From the NCBI GenBank assembly GCA_964571235.1, contig CAZNAI010000010.1, forward strand, positions 248,001 through 312,000: 64,000 nt of DNA, written 5' to 3'. This document shows, piece by piece, positions 43,115-50,403 of the stretch. The DNA is from JACRAV01 sp964571235. GTDB taxonomy: Bacteria > Zixibacteria > MSB-5A5 > GN15 > FEB-12. The translations under genes were made by a program, and so were the position numbers. The notes beneath the pieces were generated by a model. It saw only the letters and a program-made list of their open reading frames with translations. It made no database searches and was not told where the DNA came from. Each line of letters begins with the position of its first letter. Within the stretch, counting starts at the first letter, position 1.

Positions 43115-44508
43115 CAGCGCACTCCCTCGGGCACCCGCCACGGTTCCACGACTGTCTCAAGGCCGATTCCGCGCGAACCTTTCACATACACAATGTCACC
43201 CTCCTGAAACATCGCGGCTGTTTCACGCGCACACGAGCGGGCGTCGGGATAGTGAAATGTCGACTTGGAGCTTCGTCCAGTGGCCATGGCAGACTTGTAT
43301 GCCTCATGCGAGAGCGTCCCTACAAACACCGCAACATCAATTCCCCGATCGGCCGCCTGTATACCCATCTGCCGATGATATTCCGCCGACGACTCCCCTA
43401 ACTCCAGCATGTCACCCAGAATGACGATGCGGCGACCGCTTGTCTTATAGCTGACGAATGACGTAAGGCCTGCCTGCACCGAACCGGGGTTGGCGTTGTA
43501 GCAATCGACAATGAACGAAACGCCGTGGCTCACCAGAAATTCTCCACGTAGCGGCGATGACGTAAAGTGGATCGACTCCGTATCGACACCGTCAAATGAA
43601 ACTCCCGCCGCTCTGGCAATCGCGTAGGCCGTGAGAAGATTGTACACCTGATGTGCGCCGAACAAATTGAGGTTGAAACAGTGGCCGTCGATGAAAACCT
43701 TCGAGGTTGCATCGGGGCGATAGGTGATCTTCTCCGGCCTAATACTCGCAGGCTGATTGATGGCAAAAGTAAGGAGCTGACGATTGAGTTTCTCCGCTGA
43801 ACGCAACAGCACGGGATCGTCGGCATTTACAATCAGCTTTGTGTCCGCTCCAGCCCCGTCCATCAGCGATAGTTTCTCCCGTACAACGCCTTCAATTGAC
43901 CCGAGAAATTCAAGATGCGTGGCGCCGACATTGGTAATCGCGACGATGTTAGGCCGAACAATGTCTGCCAGTTTCGCCATCTCCCCCGGCACCGAAACAC
44001 CCATTTCGAGAACGGCGAATTCTGTGTCTGCCGGCATCGCGAAAATCGCGAGCGGCGCACCGTAGAGATTGTTCAGATTTCCCGGCGAGCGAAAAACATT
44101 GCGACCAGCGGCATTCAAAAGTGTGTAAGCAATTTCCTTGGTCGTGGTTTTTCCATTCGATCCGGTGATTCCGATTCGAGTGGCCCTAACTGAGTCGCGA
44201 TACCATTTCGCCAGAGTAATCATCGCCGCATACGAATCTCTCACGGTTATAAGAGGACAGCTTTCGGCTACAGTTGCCGTGTAATCTGAATCTGCTTCCA
44301 CCATCGCCGCCGATGCGCCATGCTCGAATGCCGACACAACATAGCGGTGACCGTCGACTCTTTGTCCTTTTAGCGCGACAAACAATTGCCCGGACCCGAT
44401 CTGCCGCGAATCGATACAAACACCGTCGAATTGCCGGTCAGCCTGATCTGTGCGGCGTAACTCTCCACCAACAATTCGGGCCAGCGTTCCCAGATTTATC
44501 GAGATCAT
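43114..44508 (-). CDS. murF: UDP-MurNAc-tripeptide--D-Ala-D-Ala ligase
   Basis: 464-residue Mur ligase that completes the pentapeptide precursor. FDGVCIDSRQIGSGQLFVALKGQRVDGH, GITGSNGKTTTKEIAYTLL (P-loop), AITNVGATHLEFLGS and DCYNANPGSVQAGL are typical. It overlaps murE by 4 bases (ATGA). No ddl gene for its D-Ala-D-Ala substrate is in the cluster. Confidence 0.97.
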   Translation of the reverse strand: MISINLGTLARIVGGELRRTDQADRQFDGVCIDSRQIGSGQLFVALKGQRVDGHRYVVSAFEHGASAAMVEADSDYTATVAESCPLITVRDSYAAMITLAKWYRDSVRATRIGITGSNGKTTTKEIAYTLLNAAGRNVFRSPGNLNNLYGAPLAIFAMPADTEFAVLEMGVSVPGEMAKLADIVRPNIVAITNVGATHLEFLGSIEGVVREKLSLMDGAGADTKLIVNADDPVLLRSAEKLNRQLLTFAINQPASIRPEKITYRPDATSKVFIDGHCFNLNLFGAHQVYNLLTAYAIARAAGVSFDGVDTESIHFTSSPLRGEFLVSHGVSFIVDCYNANPGSVQAGLTSFVSYKTSGRRIVILGDMLELGESSAEYHRQMGIQAADRGIDVAVFVGTLSHEAYKSAMATGRSSKSTFHYPDARSCARETAAMFQEGDIVYVKGSRGIGLETVVEPWRVPEGVR

Positions 44509-45986
44509 GACCTGACCGCCGCTTTCTCAGTGTATCCAGCCTCGGCCAGCGCTATCCGCGCAATTTCAGAATCGGAGAAGGGGTGTTTGACACCGGCTAT
44601 CTCCTGATACGGTTCAGCCCCTTTACCGGCCAAAAGCACCATATCGCCGGGTTTGGCAGTCTGCATAATTGCCCTGATTGCCTCAGCGCGGTCGGGAATT
44701 ACCTGATAATTGCTACCGCTCAGTCCGGGTCTTATCTCTTCAATAATCGCCAGCGGATCTTCTGATCGCGGATTGTCCGAAGTCACCACGACATGATCGG
44801 CTTTGGCAATCGCCGCCTGCGCCATAAGCGGGCGCTTTCCCCGGTCACGGTCTCCGCCGCATCCAAAGAGCAGGTGGAGTTTGCCGGTGTTTAATTCGCG
44901 TACCGTGTCGCAGAGTCGCTCGATAGCATCCGGCGTGTGAGCATAATCGACATACACCGCGAAGGGCTGACCGGCTGAGATCGTATTGAGCCGTCCGGGA
45001 ATTGGTGTCGCCGACTCAAGCCCTTCAACGATTGACTCAAGATCGATTCCGGCGGCCAGTCCGGCGGCCGCCGCCGCGACGGCGTTGGTGAGATTAAATC
45101 TGCCAGGGAGCGCTAGTGTCACTGTGCGATTGCCGACCGGTGTCACTAAGTCGAACATTGTGGCGGTCGGTCTCAATTCAAACTCGGCGCAGTAGACATC
45201 GGCATTGTGATCGGCAAGCGAATAGGTCATGTACGGCGTTTTAAGATCGCCAAACAGTCGATGAAATTCCGGCACGTCGAGATTGATTACCGCGTAGCTG
45301 AGCGGCCCCTCAAGTCGCTTGGCAAGAAGTGCCTTGGCCTGGAAGTAGTTTTCCATTGTGCCGTGAAAATCAAGGTGGTCGCGCGTCAGATTGGTAAAGA
45401 CCGCAACGCGGAAGTTGATATGGTCGACCCGGTGAAGTATCAGCGCGTGCGAAGACACCTCAATCACTGCCTGAACACAGAAATTTCGCTTCATCAAATA
45501 CAAGAGCCGTTGCATATCGAGCGATTCCGGCGTAGTGCGGTCGGCATCGAATTTTTCCGTACCGGTGTCGTATTCAAGCGAAGTCACCAAACCCGCCGTG
45601 CGCTTGCAGGCATCGAGAATCTTCTTGATGAGAAAACTGGTCGTCGTCTTCCCGTTGGTGCCGGTCACGCCGATCCCCTTAATCTGGAGACCGGGGAAAC
45701 CGTAAAAAGCCGCCGAGGTGTACGCCATGGCGGCGCGAATATCTTTCACCTGGACATGATTTGGGGCGTACGGTGAACCGTCGCGTTCCCCCATCACCGC
45801 CACTGCGCCGCTTTTCACTGCCTGGTGGACATAGTCGTACCCGTCGACTTTGTATCCTTTCACCGCGAAAAAGAGCGACTTCGGACCGATCAGCCGCGAG
45901 TCATACTCAATCTGCGCGATTTCGGTCGCAGGATCACCGGTGAGTACGGCCCCGTCAATTCCCTTTGTCAGTTCAGCCAGCGTCAG
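44505..45986 (-). CDS. murE: UDP-MurNAc-dipeptide--2,6-diaminopimelate ligase
   Basis: About 493-residue Mur ligase adding the third amino acid. IEYDSRLIGPKSLFFAVKGYKVDGYDY, GVTGTNGKTTTSFLI (P-loop) and TNLTRDHLDFHGTMENY are family motifs. The DNPRSEDP motif (where lysine-adding enzymes differ) indicates meso-diaminopimelate. The start is unusual: AAGGAGG at 45993-45999 is followed after six bases by CTG at 45986, giving (M)TLAELTKGIDG, which lines up with other MurE N-termini. The nearest in-frame ATG (46031) would overlap ftsI by 59 bases and lies upstream of the ribosome site. Confidence 0.95.
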   Translation of the reverse strand: MTLAELTKGIDGAVLTGDPATEIAQIEYDSRLIGPKSLFFAVKGYKVDGYDYVHQAVKSGAVAVMGERDGSPYAPNHVQVKDIRAAMAYTSAAFYGFPGLQIKGIGVTGTNGKTTTSFLIKKILDACKRTAGLVTSLEYDTGTEKFDADRTTPESLDMQRLLYLMKRNFCVQAVIEVSSHALILHRVDHINFRVAVFTNLTRDHLDFHGTMENYFQAKALLAKRLEGPLSYAVINLDVPEFHRLFGDLKTPYMTYSLADHNADVYCAEFELRPTATMFDLVTPVGNRTVTLALPGRFNLTNAVAAAAAGLAAGIDLESIVEGLESATPIPGRLNTISAGQPFAVYVDYAHTPDAIERLCDTVRELNTGKLHLLFGCGGDRDRGKRPLMAQAAIAKADHVVVTSDNPRSEDPLAIIEEIRPGLSGSNYQVIPDRAEAIRAIMQTAKPGDMVLLAGKGAEPYQEIAGVKHPFSDSEIARIALAEAGYTEKAAVRS

Positions 45987-48084
45987 GTGTGCCCTCCTTT
46001 TTCGCCTCGCCGCATTCCAGCCGGCATTCACTGCCGCGCCGGATCGGCTCGCCGGGAGCCACCGACTGTGAAATGACCAATCCGCTCCCGGTTACCGTAC
46101 ACTTTATACCCGCACGGAGCAGAAACGCCGCGGCTTGTTTCAGCGACAATCCGCTCAGATCAGGCATTACTGCACGACCATGCGTGGGTCTCGCCATTGC
46201 CAGCACGATTTCTGTTTGTCCACTGTCGGTTTTCAAACGCGGCCGATCTGGCGGGGGGAACTGCCAGGCTACCGTCCCCTCTGCGGCGGACGCGCGCAGT
46301 TCCATTCCCCGCCGAGCGGCGACTCGTCGCGCGGCGTCGACCGCCGAACCGAGCAGGTCCGGCGTGTTGTCTGTCTTAATTTTTACCGCCGCTAATTCGC
46401 GATTGGGAGCCACGAACATATCGGGGTTGAGCACCATGAATCGTTCGGCGATCCGCCGGAAGGTCGGCCCAGATGTCAAACCGCCGTATGTAACCGGGTG
46501 ACATTCCTGCAGTACCACCACTCCGGAAATGGCCGGGTGTTCGCTGGGGAAAAACCCGCCGAATGAGGCCATGAATTTGTGCTGGAAATACGTCTTGTGT
46601 TCAAGATCCGGTATCTGGGCGGTTCCAGTTTTGCCGGCAATCGCCACGAGCTTTGATGAGACCGAGTCGTGCGCGGTTCCGTTTTCAACGACTCCACGCA
46701 GGAACGCCCGCAAAGAGTCTGAAATCGACGACTGAAATGCCCGACCGATAACCGTGCGAGCCTTTCCCCCTCGCACATACCCGTCGCCATCGACTATGCC
46801 GTAAAGGAGTCGTGGCTTGAGCAGTTCGCCACCGTTGGCGACAGCCGTAAATGCCGCCGCTAATTGAAGCGGCGTCACCGCCACACCGTGGCCCATCGCT
46901 AACGCGGCGGTAGTGTACTCCGACCACTTGTACGGCTTTGCGATTCGTCCCGACGCCTCCCCCGGCAGTCCACAGCCAAGCTTCTTGCCGAAGCCGAAGC
47001 GCTTGTAGGCATCAAACAGCTCATCGCTATTGACCCGCCACGCCCACTTGGCAATGCCCACATTGCTGGACAGCTCAACTATTTGCCGGAAATTGATAAG
47101 GCCGTGCTTTTTGTCATCATGGAGAATATGCCGCCCCATCTTCCACTGACCCATCCCGCAATCGACCAGTTCATCGTAGTTCACGACGCCGGCGTCAAGG
47201 CAGGCGGCGGCAGTAAATGCTTTGAATACTGATCCCGGTTCGAACTGATCGGAGATCGCTCTGGGCTTGGAGGGTCTATCGGGATTGTCTTCCAGCGGAT
47301 CAAAGTGAGCCAGCGCCAGAATGTCCCCGGTGCGGCAGTCCATAAACGCCGCCATACCCGACTTTGCGCCGTACTCGGAGGTCGCATTCCTGAGTTCCTC
47401 TTCGACAATTTCCTGAAGGCGCCAGTCGATAGTCAACACCAGCGACTTCCCTGGAGTCGGTTTGACCAGCGCTTCTTCTTTGACCGGATAGGTGTTTGCA
47501 AGTCCATCGCGCTGGATATCCGCCCAGCCGGGTGTGCCGGTCAACACCGAATCATGCACGAGTTCAAATCCCGACTGCCCTTTGTTGTCAATATCAGTGT
47601 AGCCGAGAACCTGCTTGCCCACTTGTCCAAAGGGATATTCACGGCGGCTTTCCTGCCGAAGATGCAGTCCATGCGGCGCGGTGGCGGTGATACGCGCGGC
47701 GGTTGTATCATCCAGCATACGCTTGATCCAGCGGAACTTTTTCACGCCGAGTTTATATTGGCTGATCGCCCCCCCCGGCGATAAATTCAGCATCTTGTCC
47801 AGATAGGCACCGGCTTCGTCCAGTTCAGTGGCGTCGAGCGGCAGAGCATACAGCGATGAGGCCGCGACATCTTTGGCGATTAACCGACCTGTCCGATCGT
47901 AAATGCTCCCGCGCTCAGCAGGGACAGGCAAACGGCCGCTGGTTTGCCGCTCCACAATTGCCGAATAACTTTCGTGCTTACCAATCTGAAGCTCGAAAAG
48001 ACGCGCGACCACAACCAGGAAAAACAACACGACTGACAGAGACAAAATCCCCAGCCGAATCTTTTCCTGCTTGGTGCGGGTCAC
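45973..48084 (-). CDS. ftsI: Penicillin-binding protein FtsI with C-terminal PASTA domain
   Basis: 703-residue septal transpeptidase (class B PBP). It has one N-terminal membrane span (LGILSLSVVLFFLVVVARLFELQ), a dimerisation/pedestal region (RGSIYDRTGRLIA), and the transpeptidase domain with SxxK in EPGSVFKAFT, SSN, and KTGTAQ. One PASTA domain closes the protein (VMPDLSGLSLKQAAAFLLRAGI...VAPGEPI). The first codon overlaps the ftsL stop as ATGA. PASTA in a Gram-negative-type FtsI is common in several deep lineages. Confidence 0.96.
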   Translation of the reverse strand: MTRTKQEKIRLGILSLSVVLFFLVVVARLFELQIGKHESYSAIVERQTSGRLPVPAERGSIYDRTGRLIAKDVAASSLYALPLDATELDEAGAYLDKMLNLSPGGAISQYKLGVKKFRWIKRMLDDTTAARITATAPHGLHLRQESRREYPFGQVGKQVLGYTDIDNKGQSGFELVHDSVLTGTPGWADIQRDGLANTYPVKEEALVKPTPGKSLVLTIDWRLQEIVEEELRNATSEYGAKSGMAAFMDCRTGDILALAHFDPLEDNPDRPSKPRAISDQFEPGSVFKAFTAAACLDAGVVNYDELVDCGMGQWKMGRHILHDDKKHGLINFRQIVELSSNVGIAKWAWRVNSDELFDAYKRFGFGKKLGCGLPGEASGRIAKPYKWSEYTTAALAMGHGVAVTPLQLAAAFTAVANGGELLKPRLLYGIVDGDGYVRGGKARTVIGRAFQSSISDSLRAFLRGVVENGTAHDSVSSKLVAIAGKTGTAQIPDLEHKTYFQHKFMASFGGFFPSEHPAISGVVVLQECHPVTYGGLTSGPTFRRIAERFMVLNPDMFVAPNRELAAVKIKTDNTPDLLGSAVDAARRVAARRGMELRASAAEGTVAWQFPPPDRPRLKTDSGQTEIVLAMARPTHGRAVMPDLSGLSLKQAAAFLLRAGIKCTVTGSGLVISQSVAPGEPIRRGSECRLECGEAKKEGTPDAG

Positions 48085-48581
48085 TCGCTCCCGGCTCCTC
48101 TCCCCGACGAATCGAACTTGATGGAGTCAGTTGTTTCTGCCTCAGCCGTTGTTTGTGACAACACCGGCATATGATCTCCGGCGCGCCGGAAGGCGGACTT
48201 CAGCTCAGCATACTGATCGAGTTGTTGCGGTCGATCCGGTTTCTTTTCAGTGCGCACCGTAAACAGCCGGTCGGTTGGGACCATCAAAAGCCCCAGAGAG
48301 TCAACCGCAAACGGTTCTATTCGTGCCGCCATCGATAGCGCCGAAATCTCTGAATTCACTTTCTTAGCCTGGTCGACCAGATCCTTATGCTCGACCTGAA
48401 GTCTGTTCACTTCCATAGCCAGTTGACGAACAGTCACTCGTTGCCAGATATGGGCGCACGCAAGCGCCAGCAAGAGCGCACCGATTCCAATCGCCGCCGC
48501 ATACCGGTGTGATTTGAGCCGACGCAGACTGAAACGTCGCATCTCAACCGTTTCCTTGAACGCCCGTACCGATTGGTTCAC
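48081..48581 (-). CDS. ftsL: FtsL-like division protein
   Basis: 166-residue bitopic protein. A basic cytoplasmic end (RRFSLRRLKSHR), one membrane span (AAAIGIGALLLALACAHIWQ) and a periplasmic coiled coil (LAMEVNRLQVEHKDLVDQAKKVNSEISAL) match FtsL. The FtsL family is too divergent for firm recognition by sequence alone, but position between rsmH and ftsI and 4-base overlaps on both sides make the call likely. The C-terminal 60 residues (Pro, Gln, Thr-rich) are longer than usual. Confidence 0.8.
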   Translation of the reverse strand: MNQSVRAFKETVEMRRFSLRRLKSHRYAAAIGIGALLLALACAHIWQRVTVRQLAMEVNRLQVEHKDLVDQAKKVNSEISALSMAARIEPFAVDSLGLLMVPTDRLFTVRTEKKPDRPQQLDQYAELKSAFRRAGDHMPVLSQTTAEAETTDSIKFDSSGRGAGSE

Positions 48582-49531
48582 ACAGCCACCTTTTCAGCTA
48601 CCCGAAGTTTGGCCGAACGCGCACGCGGATTGGCGTTTATTTCGGCGTCAGCGGGAATGACCGGTTTGCGGGTGATTGCCTTTAGTGATGGGCGCCGCCC
48701 GCAGGTGCAGACCGGCAGATTGCGTTTGCAATTGCAGTTCTCAGACGATTCTTCCCGGAAGTAATACTTGACGATCCGGTCTTCGAGTGAATGATATGAA
48801 ATCACTGCGATCCGTCCGCCCGGAGAAAGCAGTTTAGTTGCCATCGGAAGGACACGCTCTACCCGTTCGAGTTCCTGATTGACAGCAATTCGGAGCGCCT
48901 GAAAAATTCGTGCGTTTGATTTCGTGCGGTATTGAGGCGACACCACGCCCGCGATGATTGCGGCAAGCTGATGAGTTGTCTCGATCATGGCGGTTCGTCG
49001 CTCCGTGACTATTCGCCGGGCGATCCGGCGGGCATCCTTTTCTTCACCGAACTTCCAGAAGATCTCTGTCAGTTCCTGCTCGGTTCTCGTATTCACCAAA
49101 TCGGCGGCGGTATCACCGCCGGCCTGATCAAATCGCATGTCCAGCGGTCCGTCGACACGAAACGAAAAGCCGCGAGCCGGGTCGTCGACCTGGTCTGATG
49201 AAAGTCCCAGATCGAGCAAAATTCCCGCGCACGCTGTTATTCCTTCGCGTATAGCGACACGCTCAAGCGCGTCGAACGAACTGCAGATTATTCTTACTTT
49301 CTGAGGGATCCCCGAGAGCGCTTTCTCAAGTCGGGCGACCGCCTGTGGATCGCGGTCCAGACCGCAGAGCCGGGCGTTGGGGCCGAGCACTGAGGCCAGC
49401 GCACGAAGATGACCTCCTCCACCCGCTGTCAAATCGAGATACACGCCTTCGGGATCGGTTACCAACAATCGAACGACTTCATCAACCAGCACCGGCTGAT
49501 GACCAGAAGGACTACTCGCCCGCTGGTGCAT
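48578..49531 (-). CDS. rsmH: 16S rRNA (cytosine-1402 N4)-methyltransferase
   Basis: About 317-residue SAM-dependent methyltransferase that modifies C1402 of 16S rRNA. HQPVLVDEVVRLLVTDPEGVYLDLTAGGGGHLRAL (SAM site), GILLDLGLSSDQVDDPARGFSF and RIAVISYHSLEDRIVKYYFRE are diagnostic. The ATG at 49531 gives the usual length and a 20-base overlap with mraZ. ATGs at 49558 and 49597 are alternatives. ATGA overlap with ftsL. Confidence 0.96.
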   Translation of the reverse strand: MHQRASSPSGHQPVLVDEVVRLLVTDPEGVYLDLTAGGGGHLRALASVLGPNARLCGLDRDPQAVARLEKALSGIPQKVRIICSSFDALERVAIREGITACAGILLDLGLSSDQVDDPARGFSFRVDGPLDMRFDQAGGDTAADLVNTRTEQELTEIFWKFGEEKDARRIARRIVTERRTAMIETTHQLAAIIAGVVSPQYRTKSNARIFQALRIAVNQELERVERVLPMATKLLSPGGRIAVISYHSLEDRIVKYYFREESSENCNCKRNLPVCTCGRRPSLKAITRKPVIPADAEINANPRARSAKLRVAEKVAV

Positions 49532-49997
49532 TTCCGGTGAAGAGCCGTTCCGCGACATCCTCGTAGCTACCGCCGAATTGTTCGAGGTAATACGCAAACC
49601 GTTCCGGATTCCAAATCTCGACCCATCGATTTACCCCGATGATAAGCAGGTCTTTTTTCAGACCCGCTTCACTCAACAGGTGGGTCGGGATTAGGATGCG
49701 CCCCGCCTTATCAGGCGCGAGCGGTGTCGCCGAGGAGTAAAATCGCCGACTGAAAAACCGAAAATCCCGCTGGGTGAAATTGAGCGACGCAAAACGCTTC
49801 TGGATCTCTTCCCACTCCGGTTCCGGATAAAGCGACAGACAACCCTCAAGCCCCTTGGTCAGATAAATCTCACCATCGAGCATTGCCGAGCCATCCTCGC
49901 TCTTCACAGCACGGAGTTTGGCAGGCAGAGCCAGACGCCCTTTATCATCAAGCGTTGTCTCGAATTGCCCGTAAAACCCAGTCACGCGTTTTGCCAC
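49512..49997 (-). CDS. mraZ: Transcriptional regulator MraZ
   Basis: DNA-binding protein of the AbrB-like swapped-hairpin fold that controls the dcw cluster. Two MraZ repeats are present: GQFETTLDDKGRLALPAKLRAV and ATPLAPDKAGRILIPTHLLSEAG, each with the DKGR/DKAGR motif. Starts are ambiguous: GTG 49997 (GGGAG three bases upstream, used here), GTG 49985 (where family similarity begins) and TTG 50012. The three candidates overlap the predicted MraZ operator itself (49993-50017), which is odd and favours a start at or after the third box. First gene of the cluster. Confidence 0.93.
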   Translation of the reverse strand: MAKRVTGFYGQFETTLDDKGRLALPAKLRAVKSEDGSAMLDGEIYLTKGLEGCLSLYPEPEWEEIQKRFASLNFTQRDFRFFSRRFYSSATPLAPDKAGRILIPTHLLSEAGLKKDLLIIGVNRWVEIWNPERFAYYLEQFGGSYEDVAERLFTGNAPAGE

Positions 49998-50017
49998 TTT
50001 CTCCCACTTCAACCCAT
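49993..50017 (-). promoter_or_regulatory. MraZ operator: three TGGG-type boxes at 10-bp period
   Basis: On the minus strand ATGGG, GTGGG and GTGGC are each separated by five bases (TTGAA, AGAAA). This is the arrangement known for MraZ autoregulation (TGGGN repeats with 5-base spacers). The element begins 10 bases downstream of the -10 box, so MraZ bound here would block transcription of the dcw cluster. The third box departs in its last base. Confidence 0.7.
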
Positions 50018-50027
50018 TTTTTCACAC

Positions 50028-50055
50028 AAAGTAGGCGCTTTTGACCCCGAGTCAA
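50028..50055 (-). promoter_or_regulatory. Candidate promoter of the dcw cluster
   Basis: On the minus strand -35 TTGACT (50055-50050), a 16-base spacer and -10 TACTTT (50033-50028), directly upstream of the MraZ boxes. Confidence 0.6.
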
Positions 50056-50403
50056 GTGGATTTTGTCATCCGATTGAAAAAAAAATGACGGCTAATCGAC
50101 TGTTTTCCAACGGGTAACAGGGGATACTTTTTCGAGAATCGATACCGCCAACTGCCACTTTGGGTAACGCAGACTCTGTTTTTTGTTGACAGCCGGGTAA
50201 GCACAGAAATCCGACCGAGAGACTGTCGGCGACTCCCGATCAATTTCAGCCGACCCTCGAATCGTCAGCCGACCTGCCGCCGAGGTCCCTCCCGTAAGTC
50301 CCTGAGGATCATGGCTATGACGCAACCCCTGATCGAAAACACAGATCCATCAAGTAAGGCACTCCGCTTGCCATTAAAGGAGTGGTATTCAAGGTGAAAC
50401 GAA
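50056..50403. other. Divergent intergenic region between mraZ and the C25 peptidase gene
   Basis: About 350 bases. A TTGACA at 50186-50191 on the plus strand may be a -35 box for the peptidase gene, but no good -10 follows at 16-18 bases. A run of nine A residues (50078-50086) is present. No ORF, RNA gene or terminator is convincing. Confidence 0.4.
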
